From: a virus | Virus record (IMG/VR): IMGVR_UViG_3300044818_000007 | Location: 1 to 24,785 of that record | Length of the DNA stretch: 24,785 nucleotides | Direction: 5' to 3' (one strand) | Part shown: piece by piece, positions 1-5,952 of the stretch | Position numbering within the stretch: the first letter of the stretch is position 1 | Layout: each line of letters opens with the position of its first letter | The notes under the pieces: generated by a model | Databases searched by the model: none | Seen by the model: only the letters and a program-made list of their open reading frames with translations | What the model was told of the DNA's origin: nothing | Program-made: the position numbers and the translations under genes

Positions 1-15
1 TGGTCGTCCATCAGG

Positions 16-342
16 TCAGCCTGCCATGCCGTCGCTGGTGAGGATCGTCAGGTCCACGCCCGTCTCGACCGCAGCCGCGCGCAGGTCGGCGGCGATGCCC
101 TCCACCGTCGACGGCATCCGGCTCGGGCGTAGTCGGGCCACGGCGAGCATGTGGTCCCGGCAGGTGTCCAGCCAGCAGCAGCCCTCGGATAGAGCGACGA
201 TCGTGGTCGCGCGGGCCGGGGCGCCGCACACGGAGCAGGGCCGGCCGAAGCGCTCGCGGGCCGCCGCCGCCCGCAGCCGCGCGGGCGCCCGGTCGAGAGC
301 GGCCGGGTCGACGGCGAGGGACCGCAGCAGGTCGGCGTCCAT
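16..342 (-). CDS. Small Cys-rich hypothetical protein (zinc-ribbon-like)
   Basis: A 108-residue protein of unknown function. A CSVCG motif (C36, C39) is followed by C55, C56, C61 and H64, a spacing that could bind one zinc ion. The rest is Ala/Arg-rich and probably helical. The ATG at 342 is preceded by AGAGGA five bases upstream, a fair ribosome binding site, so this start is preferred. The gene points away from the plus-strand gene at 400, leaving about 57 bases for divergent promoters. I do not recognise the family; the zinc-binding role is inferred from Cys spacing only. Confidence 0.6.
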   Translation of the reverse strand: MDADLLRSLAVDPAALDRAPARLRAAAARERFGRPCSVCGAPARATTIVALSEGCCWLDTCRDHMLAVARLRPSRMPSTVEGIAADLRAAAVETGVDLTILTSDGMAG

Positions 343-386
343 GCGGTCCTCTCTACCCCTGGGGATGCGGGTGGCAGCCTAGCGCC

Positions 387-400
387 TAGAATCGAACACG
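387..400 (+). promoter_or_regulatory. Candidate -10 box for a leaderless transcript
   Basis: TAGAAT at 387-392 matches the actinobacterial -10 consensus and ends seven bases before the GTG start at 400. Transcription would therefore begin at or next to the start codon. No Shine-Dalgarno sequence is seen upstream of the GTG, which fits a leaderless mRNA, common in Streptomyces. No convincing -35 box is visible at the usual distance. Confidence 0.4.
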
Positions 401-741
401 TGAACGACCAGTCTGCCTCGCGCCTCGCCCAGCTCCTCTTTCTCAAGAGAGTCCAGGAAGCCGACCTCGAGCGCACCCGCAGGTGGATCGCGGACGAGGA
501 GCGACGGCAGGCAGACCGTCGGCGCGGCGAGCAGGCCCGGCCGCCCCAGCCCGACTGGCTCATCGAGCGCGGCCTCAACCGGGATGCGCCCGCGGTGGCC
601 ATCCACGTCGGCGGATGTTGGGACGCCGGGAAACGCAGCCGCGGCATCGACCGGGCCGCCGCACTCCGGGCGCTCGCCGACGGCGTACCCGCCTGCAGCC
701 ACTGCCGGGCAGATACGGAGCTCGGATACGTCGACGGGTAG
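400..741 (+). CDS. DUF6233-like protein
   Basis: A 113-residue protein resembling the DUF6233 family, small proteins common in Streptomyces and of unknown role. The N-terminal half is a charged helix rich in Glu and Arg (about residues 8-45). It is followed by the family-like elements PDWLIERGLN, HVGGCWDAGKRSR and a C-terminal LADGVPACSHC block with a C-x2-C pair. The GTG start at 400 lies directly after a -10-like box and lacks a ribosome binding site, suggesting a leaderless message. The gene converges on the Ku gene with only seven bases between the two stops and no terminator hairpin. Family recognition is from memory of conserved motifs. Confidence 0.7.
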   Translation: MNDQSASRLAQLLFLKRVQEADLERTRRWIADEERRQADRRRGEQARPPQPDWLIERGLNRDAPAVAIHVGGCWDAGKRSRGIDRAAALRALADGVPACSHCRADTELGYVDG

Positions 742-748
742 CCCGACC

Positions 749-1657
749 TCAGGCGCTCTGAGGCTTCCGGCCCGTCGCCTTCTTCGCACTCTTCTTGGCT
801 GCCGCCTTCTTGGCCGGCTGCCTCTTCGCCGCCGTCTTCTTCTTCGGCAGGTCGTGGACGGTGGCCTCTTCGCCCCGCGACGCCTTCGCCTTGGCCACCG
901 ACTCCTTCAGCGCGGCCATCAGGTCGACGACCTTCCCGCCCGGCGCCTCCTGCTCGGGCCTCTCCGGCGGCTCGATGCCTTCCCGCTTCGCCTTGATGAC
1001 CTCGGCGACCGCGTCCGTGTAGTGGTCCTCAAAGTCGGGGCCCTCGAGGTCGTCGCGGGACAGGCGGTCGATGAGATGCTGCGCCTCGGCGATCTCGCCG
1101 TCGGTGAGCTCGACAGCTTCCGGGAGCAATTCGGCGGGGTCGCGGATCTCGTCGTCCCACCGCATGGCATGCAGGACGATCACGTTGTCGCGGACCCGTA
1201 GCAGCCCCAGCCGTTCACGCCCTGACCACGCATACTTCGCGACGCCAACCTTCGCGTTCCGCTCCAGCGCCATCCGCAGCAGCGTGTACGGCTTCGCCGC
1301 CACCTGCCCATCCGGCTGCAAGTAGTAGCCGTCCCCCACCCGGATCGGATCGATGCTCTCGGCCGGCATGAACGCCACCAACTCGATGGCCTTCGCAGTG
1401 GGCAGCGGCATCTCGCGGAGTTCCTCATCAGAGATCGGGATGATCGTGTCCTTGCCGTACTGGAAGCCCTTCCCGATCTCCCCCGCCGTGACCTCGCGGT
1501 CCTCCAGCTCGCAGTACTTCCGGACGCGGACACGCCCCATGTCCTCCACGTGTACCTGGTGGAAGCGGATGCTGTGATCCTCCGTAGCGCTCACGACATG
1601 GATCGGAACGCTGACGAGGCCGAAGCTGATGGCGCCTGACCAGACGGTTCGGGGCAT
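749..1657 (-). CDS. ku: Ku protein (non-homologous end joining)
   Basis: A 302-residue bacterial/phage-type Ku. The homodimer forms a ring that binds broken DNA ends and recruits the ligase LigD. The family N-terminus is clear (PRTVWSGAISFGLVSVPI), followed by the beta-barrel core with the VRKYCELEDREV and YYLQPDGQ blocks. The helical C-terminal segment GKVVDLMAALKESVAKAK is the conserved region linked to LigD binding. The last 30 or so residues are a Lys/Ala-rich tail, as in many Streptomyces Ku proteins, likely DNA-binding. The ATG at 1657 is chosen because MPRTVW is the family start and GGAGG lies seven bases upstream; a start at 1708 adds 17 unrelated residues. No LigD gene is present in the window. 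Confidence 0.95.
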   Translation of the reverse strand: MPRTVWSGAISFGLVSVPIHVVSATEDHSIRFHQVHVEDMGRVRVRKYCELEDREVTAGEIGKGFQYGKDTIIPISDEELREMPLPTAKAIELVAFMPAESIDPIRVGDGYYLQPDGQVAAKPYTLLRMALERNAKVGVAKYAWSGRERLGLLRVRDNVIVLHAMRWDDEIRDPAELLPEAVELTDGEIAEAQHLIDRLSRDDLEGPDFEDHYTDAVAEVIKAKREGIEPPERPEQEAPGGKVVDLMAALKESVAKAKASRGEEATVHDLPKKKTAAKRQPAKKAAAKKSAKKATGRKPQSA

Positions 1658-1711
1658 GGGAAACCTCCGCGACGTGCCCCGAGAAGGCCAGGCTATGACC
1701 GGATGCAACCA

Positions 1712-1723
1712 CCCGCATGCGGG
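1712..1723. promoter_or_regulatory. 12-bp perfect palindrome upstream of ku
   Basis: CCCGCATGCGGG reads identically on both strands. It lies in the 101-base gap between the start of ku (1657) and the stop of the next minus-strand gene (1759). It could be an operator controlling ku or a small hairpin at the end of the upstream transcript. No clear promoter boxes are seen beside it. Confidence 0.35.
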
Positions 1724-1758
1724 CGAGAGGGTGCGCGCTCACTATGACCTCGCGGCTC

Positions 1759-1995
1759 TTACGTCTCGACCGGACCGGGCCGGAAAGCCTGCGCGATCAT
1801 CGCGTACTGTGCGGCGATCTCCAGCTGGCGACCGCTGGGGATCGCCGAATCGGTCGCCTCCGCCCGGGCGAGGAAGGAACGCGAGCGCTCAAGGCAGTAG
1901 GCGCGCACCTCGTCGTCGCCGGCGTCGGCAAAATCGAAGTCGGGATCGGGCCCCTTGGTGAACTCTGCTCGACGCCACGGACGCTTCTCGCTCAT
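1759..1995 (-). CDS. Small hypothetical protein, 78 residues
   Basis: An unrecognised acidic protein of 78 residues. The N-terminal part has a DPDFDFADAGDDEV stretch. The C-terminal half looks like two helices (ERSRSFLARAEATD and QLEIAAQYAMIAQAF). There is no membrane segment or Cys motif. The ATG at 1995 has a strong GGGAGG ribosome binding site eight bases upstream, which supports expression. It reads in the same direction as ku and is separated from the recombinase operon on its right by a hairpin. Function unknown. Confidence 0.65.
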   Translation of the reverse strand: MSEKRPWRRAEFTKGPDPDFDFADAGDDEVRAYCLERSRSFLARAEATDSAIPSGRQLEIAAQYAMIAQAFRPGPVET

Positions 1996-2025
1996 GGCCG
2001 CATCCTCCCAGCCCGACGCATGAAC

Positions 2026-2054
2026 GGCCCGTCCTCAGTGACGGAGGATGGGCC
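2026..2054 (-). terminator. Hairpin terminator after the recombinase operon
   Basis: Two 11-base arms (2026-2036 and 2044-2054) pair over their full length with one G-U type mismatch around a 7-base loop. The hairpin lies 48 bases past the stop of the last operon gene (2102) and just before the next minus-strand gene (1995). There is no T-run after it on the minus strand, which is common for high-GC actinobacterial terminators. Confidence 0.6.
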
Positions 2055-2101
2055 GCAAGGCGATGTCCATGTGGCGGCCGTCGGAGCTCGCCGCGGAGAG
2101 C

Positions 2102-2764
2102 TCAGCGTTTCTTCCCGAGAGTGGGCAAGCCGCCCGACACCGTTCGCACGCTGGAGCTGACCCGGACGACACGGGGCTCCTTCTTGTTGGACTTGCCCGC
2201 AGCCTTGATAGCGGCAGCGACCCTTCTGGCAGCCGCTGCTTCCTTACGCTCCTTCTCCACCTTGGCCTTCAGGCGGGCCGCGGCAGCCTTGCGTCGAGCC
2301 TGGATGCGGTCTGCCTCTGGCGGACGAACCCATACGTGTGGAGGCTCAGAGACGGCCGCTTTCGCCGGAGGTGCGGGCTTCGGTGGCGACTTCCTCTGAC
2401 GTTGAGCCCGACCTTGGGCGGATGGCTTCCCGCTCGGGCGGCTGCCGCCGGCCTGCTGCTCCAGTGCCCGCAGCTTCTGCTTGCACTGGAATAGGGACTG
2501 GCGCTGCTCCCAAGTCAAATGTGGCGGCAACAGATCGGCCTGGTCCCACGCCGCCGCCCGCAGCTGCCGAGCCAGGGGTATCTGCTTGTGCCGGAGCGCG
2601 GTCTTCAGGCCTGAGATGCTGGCATCCAGTTGCGCGAGCGCGGCCCGCTGCTGCTTCGGAAGCTTCTTCCGAGACGCCGGTCGGCTCTTCCCCTGGCTTC
2701 TGCGCTCCGCCGCGGATGGTCCGCCGGTAACGAATTGCACGCGCGGCCGGGCTCGATGCGTCAT
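2102..2764 (-). CDS. Very basic hypothetical protein, possibly nucleic-acid binding
   Basis: A 220-residue protein of unknown family, extremely rich in Arg, Lys, Ala and Pro. It has a basic N-terminus, a central helical part (about residues 40-105, including KQQRAALAQLDASI and LTWEQRQSLFQCKQKLRALEQ), a Pro/Lys linker and a long Ala/Lys/Arg/Glu helix near residues 155-190, followed by a basic tail. The start is placed at the ATG at 2764 because it overlaps the upstream stop by four bases (ATGA) and has GGAGGGG upstream; an in-frame opening further upstream only shadows the neighbour. Coupled translation with the nuclease gene suggests a shared role. DNA or RNA binding is inferred from charge only. 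Confidence 0.7.
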   Translation of the reverse strand: MTHRARPRVQFVTGGPSAAERRSQGKSRPASRKKLPKQQRAALAQLDASISGLKTALRHKQIPLARQLRAAAWDQADLLPPHLTWEQRQSLFQCKQKLRALEQQAGGSRPSGKPSAQGRAQRQRKSPPKPAPPAKAAVSEPPHVWVRPPEADRIQARRKAAAARLKAKVEKERKEAAAARRVAAAIKAAGKSNKKEPRVVRVSSSVRTVSGGLPTLGKKR

Positions 2765-3360
2765 GACACGGGCCCCTCCTGTTCGGTCGCCAACCGTGCG
2801 GCGAGCTTCGCGGCCAGTCGGTAGGCGGGATGATTGTCGAGCTGGCGCGGGATCGTGTCGCGAGGTTGCGCCCATCCGTGGAACGGATTCGAGTAGCGCA
2901 GGCGCACGCCAAGTATCTGGGCCGGGGAGCGTTCGCGGTACTTCCCGAAGAGGCCATCGTCGTAAGGTTCGAGGCCGTTGCAGCTGGGGCACAGCAGGCC
3001 TCGGACGAGGCCAGAGTCGTGGTCGTGGTCCTCCACGAGCCGAGGTGCGCGGTAGCTGCAGACTGCGCAGCGTCCAAAGTGCCAGTCTCTGAACATCATT
3101 AGGAGTGCCCACTCATCGCCTCTGTCGTTCAGCTCGACCACCGGCCAGGACCAGCAATCCGGGGTGCGGGCGTCCAGTCGCTCGACGCGGCGCCGCTCCA
3201 GTTCGGTGAAGCCTGCGTCGCGTATCTCGCGCAGGGGTACGGGTAGGTGCCTGCCGCAGAGCTGCGGGTTGCCGTCGACGTCACGCGGCCAGCGACTGGC
3301 CTGCGCCTTGCATGGACGACCGGACACGGTCGTTGCCGTGCAGACGGGCTCCGCGGTCAC
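2761..3360 (-). CDS. Endonuclease VII-type (His-Me finger) nuclease
   Basis: A 199-residue protein with a recombination endonuclease VII-like core. C98 and C101 (CAVC) and C124 and C127 (CPSC) form the structural zinc site. Between them DHDH (111-114) followed by SGLVRGLLC and N128 gives the His-Me finger active site. This family cuts branched or nicked DNA, for example during phage DNA packaging or recombination. An additional N-terminal Cys/His cluster (C7, C17, C35, H38) may bind a second zinc ion. The GTG start at 3360 overlaps the recombinase stop by four bases (GTGA), and the stop overlaps the next start by four bases, so the three genes form a coupled operon. The substrate is not evident; homing-type activity is also possible. 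Confidence 0.85.
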   Translation of the reverse strand: MTAEPVCTATTVSGRPCKAQASRWPRDVDGNPQLCGRHLPVPLREIRDAGFTELERRRVERLDARTPDCWSWPVVELNDRGDEWALLMMFRDWHFGRCAVCSYRAPRLVEDHDHDSGLVRGLLCPSCNGLEPYDDGLFGKYRERSPAQILGVRLRYSNPFHGWAQPRDTIPRQLDNHPAYRLAAKLAARLATEQEGPVS

Positions 3361-3965
3361 GCTGACGCGCCCTTCGCTTCGTCGTAGTCGCGGAGGGCTT
3401 GCGAGATGGCGCCGATGCTGGGGTTCTTGCCCTTGCTCTTGCCCTCGCCGATCCGGAGGTGGGGCTGGATCTGCTTGAGGCTGTACCCCTTCATGCGCAG
3501 GGCGACGGCCTGAACGACGAGCGCTTCGGTCATGACAGGCCGCCGTCCGCCTACTCGTCCTCGAGCGCGAGCGGCCTCGAGGCCGTTCTTCGTCTTCTTC
3601 ACGATGTCCCGGCGTCGCTCCGAGGCGAGCACGAGGGCCAGCTCGAGCAGAAGGTTCATCTCCTTGTGCTCGCCGGCGCCGACTCCGTCGAGCACCTTGA
3701 CGGCGATGTCGCGTTCGAAGAGTTCGGCGAGGGTCATCAGACCGGTGAGGGTGTCGCGGCCGAGCCGGTCGACTTCCTGGACGCAGAGCATGTCACCGTC
3801 TCGGAGGTACACGAGCGCGGCGCTGAGGCCGGGCCGTTCGGCAACCGCGAGCTTGCCGGAGACCTTCTCTTCGAAGACCTTGACGCAGATCGGGCCGAGC
3901 GCGTCGTGCTGGCGGTCGACGTTCTGCTTGTCGGTGGATACGCGAACGAGTCCGACTAGCGCCAT
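3357..3965 (-). CDS. Small serine recombinase (resolvase/invertase family)
   Basis: A protein of about 202 residues with the resolvase catalytic domain: GLVRVSTDKQNVDRQ carries the nucleophile Ser10, and VDRLGRD holds conserved active-site arginines. A long E-helix and a C-terminal helix-turn-helix (about residues 150-195, GYSLKQIQPHLRIG...SIGAISQALRDY) follow. Small serine recombinases carry out multimer resolution, inversion or transposon cointegrate resolution; this protein is far too short to be a large phage serine integrase. The ATG at 3965 fits the family start and has GAGG just upstream; an in-frame ATG at 3980 is the alternative. It leads the operon with the nuclease and basic protein, and repeat-rich DNA resembling resolvase sites lies just upstream. 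Confidence 0.9.
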   Translation of the reverse strand: MALVGLVRVSTDKQNVDRQHDALGPICVKVFEEKVSGKLAVAERPGLSAALVYLRDGDMLCVQEVDRLGRDTLTGLMTLAELFERDIAVKVLDGVGAGEHKEMNLLLELALVLASERRRDIVKKTKNGLEAARARGRVGGRRPVMTEALVVQAVALRMKGYSLKQIQPHLRIGEGKSKGKNPSIGAISQALRDYDEAKGASA

Positions 3966-4081
3966 GCAGCCTCGTTTCATCTAAGGGTGTGGGGTGGGTA
4001 GTTGAACGCTACCGGTTGTTGAACCCTTTGATGAAAGGATCGCGGGCATCTACGCCTGAACTACGCCTCACGACGGGCCGT

Positions 4082-4105
4082 TTCATCTATCGACCGATTG
4101 ATGAA
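4082..4105. other. Near-palindromic 24-base site, candidate resolvase binding site
   Basis: Arms TTCATC and GATGAA at the ends and ATCG and CGAT inside make 20 of 24 positions symmetric about the AC at 4093-4094. The length and symmetry fit a crossover site for a serine recombinase dimer, and the recombinase gene starts about 120 bases away reading outward, as in classical res regions. Half-site copies in the same region could be accessory sites. Binding by the recombinase is inferred. Confidence 0.45.
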
Positions 4106-4164
4106 CAGCCTGATTCACCCAACGGCCCGCACTTCACCCGACGTTACGCGCTACCACCATCTCG

Positions 4165-4184
4165 TTTACGTGAACCTGCGTAAA
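4165..4184. promoter_or_regulatory. Inverted repeat TTTACG-N8-CGTAAA
   Basis: Perfect 6-base arms are separated by eight bases. TTTACG may double as a -35 element for TAGACA at 4187-4192, sixteen bases further on, which would start transcription of the plus-strand cassette near 4199. A repressor bound here would block that promoter. Inferred from symmetry and spacing. Confidence 0.35.
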
Positions 4185-4227
4185 GGCTAGACAGAGGTGT
4201 CGGCACACCGGTACGGTCGACTCGTCT

Positions 4228-4246
4228 ACCTGACATTCACTCAGGT
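4228..4246. promoter_or_regulatory. Inverted repeat ACCTGA-N7-TCAGGT (operator candidate)
   Basis: Perfect 6-base arms with a 7-base spacer lie 20 bases before the TTG start at 4267 and just before its ribosome binding site. The size suits a dimeric helix-turn-helix repressor. It could also form a weak hairpin in the leader RNA. A shorter dyad GGTGT-N4-ACACC lies upstream at 4196-4209. Confidence 0.4.
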
Positions 4247-4266
4247 TCATTACAACGGGAGGCCAG

Positions 4267-4704
4267 TTGAGAATCACGATCACAGTGGACGAGCCCACCG
4301 GAGACTTTCAGGACCGGCTACTCGCCCTACTCGCCGACTACTCGGGCAGCATCGAAGTCGACGCAACCTGGACGGTGCCGCGCGCAGAGACCTACTACCT
4401 GCGCCTCCCGCCCAAGGCTCGCCGCATCGTCCGCGCGGCCGTTGCCCGAGGCGGTTACGTGTCGGCCGACGACCTCCGCGACGAAGCCACCACCAGCCTG
4501 CGCGGACACAGCGGCGCGCTCACCAAGGCGCTCCACAGCGGCGCTGCGGGCGGAGACTGGCCGGACGGGATGGCGCTGCCGATCCTGGCGCAAGGGCCGG
4601 GCTTCGGAAAGGTCGCCGGGTACCGCATGCCCGACGAACTGCTCGACATCTTCCGCACCGCCATCACAAACACAGACGGGCAAGCGCCCAGCGAGGGGGC
4701 CTGA
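4267..4704 (+). CDS. Hypothetical protein with winged-helix-like segment
   Basis: A 145-residue protein, first of the plus-strand cassette. It begins at a TTG codon with GGGAGG four bases upstream; no better ATG or GTG exists near it. The N-terminus (RITITVDEPTGDF) looks like a beta-strand. The middle part, LPPKARRIVRAAVARGGYVSADDLRD, reads like the helices of a winged-helix DNA-binding domain, followed by LRGHSGALTKALHSG and a C-terminal GKVAGYRMPDELLDIFR segment. Dyads upstream may be its own targets. I do not recognise the family; a regulatory role is an inference from fold appearance and position. Confidence 0.7.
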   Translation: MRITITVDEPTGDFQDRLLALLADYSGSIEVDATWTVPRAETYYLRLPPKARRIVRAAVARGGYVSADDLRDEATTSLRGHSGALTKALHSGAAGGDWPDGMALPILAQGPGFGKVAGYRMPDELLDIFRTAITNTDGQAPSEGA

Positions 4705-4706
4705 CG

Positions 4707-4916
4707 ATGCCGACGAAGCCGCGTAAGCCGTGGCGCGTGATCCTCACCCAGAACGGCGTCCAGCTCGTCGAGGTCGACCACACCAGCGAGGCGAAGGCCT
4801 TCGAGCATGTGCGCATGGCCCTCGGGTCCGGCGCGGACACCGCCAAGGTCATGCAGTGGGAAGACGGCCGCTGGTGGCACTTCGAGACCATGCGCGCCGA
4901 GGATGTTCAGTCGTGA
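4707..4916 (+). CDS. Small hypothetical protein, 69 residues
   Basis: Unrecognised protein. It has a basic N-terminus (PTKPRKPWRVIL), then a probable alpha/beta fold with HTSEAKAFEHVRMALG and a Trp-rich end (MQWEDGRWWHFETM). The ATG at 4707 follows the previous stop by two bases and has a GAGGGGG ribosome binding site in the end of the previous gene. Its stop overlaps the next GTG start by four bases, so the cassette is translated as a coupled unit. Confidence 0.65.
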   Translation: MPTKPRKPWRVILTQNGVQLVEVDHTSEAKAFEHVRMALGSGADTAKVMQWEDGRWWHFETMRAEDVQS

Positions 4917-5092
4917 CCCGCGAGGAGTGCGAGGAGAAGCGCCGCCGCCTGGAAGCCGACGCCGAGGACGCGAAGAAGACGTACATCCGCGCCAAGTCCG
5001 TGTACGACGGCATCTGCGACGAACTGCGGAACCTGCGCGTCGACTGGCAGGAACAGGAACGACAGCATCCCGATCGAATCGACGAGAAGTGA
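4913..5092 (+). CDS. Small coiled-coil hypothetical protein, 59 residues
   Basis: A highly charged protein that is almost entirely helical, with heptad-like spacing (REECEEKRRRLEADAEDA, then KSVYDGICDELRNL), suggesting a coiled coil. The GTG start at 4913 overlaps the upstream stop as GTGA. No catalytic or membrane motif is seen. Function unknown; it may oligomerise or pair with a neighbour in the cassette. Confidence 0.6.
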   Translation: MTREECEEKRRRLEADAEDAKKTYIRAKSVYDGICDELRNLRVDWQEQERQHPDRIDEK

Positions 5093-5100
5093 GGGCGACC

Positions 5101-5304
5101 ATGGAAGGCAACGAGCGACTCTTCGGCATCCGATGCGAGGACGGAGGGATCATCCCCTGCGAGACCAGTAGCCAGCGAGACAGCCTCTGGGACCACATGC
5201 GGAAAGCGAACGGCATGGGAGGCTGCCGGATCCCTGCTGAACGGCTGCACCGCGTCACGCCCAACACGGACTGGGTTGCAATCGCCAGCCCCACCACCAA
5301 GTGA
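5101..5304 (+). CDS. Small hypothetical protein, 67 residues
   Basis: Last gene of the plus-strand cassette, ATG at 5101 eight bases after the previous stop with GAGGG upstream. The protein has Cys at residues 12, 20 and 42 and a short basic segment in the middle. No family is recognised. The gene stops two bases before a strong hairpin terminator, which marks the end of this operon. Confidence 0.6.
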   Translation: MEGNERLFGIRCEDGGIIPCETSSQRDSLWDHMRKANGMGGCRIPAERLHRVTPNTDWVAIASPTTK

Positions 5305-5306
5305 GC

Positions 5307-5337
5307 GGTCCCCGCCTGTCGTTACCAGGCGGGGACC
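5307..5337. terminator. Strong bidirectional hairpin terminator
   Basis: A perfect 12-base stem (GGTCCCCGCCTG at 5307-5318, complement at 5326-5337) surrounds a 7-base loop. It sits between convergent operons: the plus-strand cassette stops at 5304, and the late minus-strand operon ends at 5322, with its stop codon inside the loop. There is no T-run on either side. The symmetry lets it act in both directions. Confidence 0.85.
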
Positions 5338-5492
5338 TCCCCGAACTGTAGCCGCACGACGAAGCCGCCCCCGCTCCCCCCGCCGCCATCAGGCAGCGAG
5401 AGGAACGGAGGCGGCGTCGTGTCCGGCTCAGAGTCCGAGGCAGGCGCTGAGGCTGACGTACAGGTCGAGGGCGAGATGCAGCATGGGCTCAC
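5322..5492 (-). CDS. Possible small late protein, 56 residues
   Basis: A Ser/Pro/Gly-rich reading frame, last before the operon terminator. The GTG at 5492 is preceded by GAGAGGGG, close but plausible as a ribosome binding site. The product starts with a Cys pair, has a PPPFLSLPDGGGGSGGG linker and ends with FVVRLQFGEVPAW; that hydrophobic, conserved-looking tail is the best sign it is real. The last codons and the stop lie inside the terminator hairpin. Codon third positions are GC-rich as expected. No family recognised. Confidence 0.45.
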   Translation of the reverse strand: MSPCCISPSTCTSASAPASDSEPDTTPPPFLSLPDGGGGSGGGFVVRLQFGEVPAW

Positions 5493-5521
5493 CCCCTCTC
5501 TGGCGAGTGGACTGGCGGGGG

Positions 5522-5713
5522 TCAGTCGGTCTCGTCGGCGGACGGCAGTGGTAGGTCTCGCGCCAGGGATCGGCGCCACTCTCGCTTCTCTCGGGATCGC
5601 TGCGCCTTCTTGTCGGCGGCCGAGTCCGGGCAGTCCACTCCTGCCGGGCCGCAACGGCATGAGGGGCAGAAGGACGGGTGCATCCGGCTGAGCATGCGCG
5701 CCATCGGCCTCAC
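5522..5713 (-). CDS. Small Cys-rich late protein, 63 residues
   Basis: The protein has a clustered Cys motif (CPSCRCG then C about seven residues later, around residues 16-28) that may bind zinc, then a highly charged basic helix (ADKKAQRSREKREWRRSLARD). The GTG start at 5713 overlaps the upstream stop by four bases. Function unknown; nucleic-acid binding would fit charge and Cys content but is inferred. Confidence 0.6.
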   Translation of the reverse strand: MRPMARMLSRMHPSFCPSCRCGPAGVDCPDSAADKKAQRSREKREWRRSLARDLPLPSADETD

Positions 5714-5952
5714 TTCCCGTCGGCGAGCGTGGGTGGCGGATCGGGTTCGAGCGTGGAGCGATACCAGGTGACGAGGAATTGCCCGCCAGCCCGGTCGCCT
5801 GGCGCGTGTTCCGTGTTGAGGTGCGCGAGCCAGGCGTCGGCGCCATCCCCGATAGGGGCGCGACAGCAGTCAGACCAAGGAACCTTGCGTCCTCCCCAAC
5901 TGCCGTTCGCCGCCGGGTCGCCGTGCTTGTCGATCCACGCGGCGAAGCTCAC
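5710..5952 (-). CDS. Small late hypothetical protein, 80 residues
   Basis: Unrecognised protein. It contains KVPWSDCCRAPIG with two adjacent Cys, then ADAWLAHLNTEHAPGD, whose Cys/Cys...His/His pattern could be a zinc finger-like site, and ends in GGQFLVTWYRSTLEPDPP. The GTG start at 5952 overlaps the upstream stop, and its own stop overlaps the next start, four bases each. Confidence 0.6.
   Translation of the reverse strand: MSFAAWIDKHGDPAANGSWGGRKVPWSDCCRAPIGDGADAWLAHLNTEHAPGDRAGGQFLVTWYRSTLEPDPPPTLADGK

Larger units (their letters stand above)
3966..4266. promoter_or_regulatory. Divergent control region with repeated motifs
   Basis: About 300 bases lie between the serine recombinase (minus) and the plus-strand cassette. 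The region holds several copies of one motif: TTCATC at 3976-3981 and 4082-4087, its complement GATGAA at 4030-4035 and 4100-4105, and variants GTTGAA at 4001-4006 and 4018-4023. CGTTTCATCTA occurs twice (3973-3983, 4079-4089). Other repeats are CTACGCCT at 4050-4057 and 4061-4068, and TTCACCC at 4114-4120 and 4133-4139. It is noticeably less GC-rich than its surroundings. I infer recombinase or repressor binding plus two divergent promoters. The short open frame inside it (3989-4183) is not believed to be coding. Confidence 0.55.

Noticed and set aside
1658-1708. Upstream start for Ku at 1708
   Set aside because: The extra 17 residues do not fit the family, and the ATG at 1657 has a strong ribosome binding site.
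3357-3965. Phage integrase
   Set aside because: The serine recombinase is only about 200 residues, the resolvase/invertase size, and lacks the long C-terminal zinc and coiled-coil domains of large serine integrases.
3989-4183. Plus-strand frame of 64 codons in the control region
   Set aside because: The sequence is made of the TTCATC/GATGAA repeats and dyads, lacks GC-rich third positions, and gives no domain-like product.
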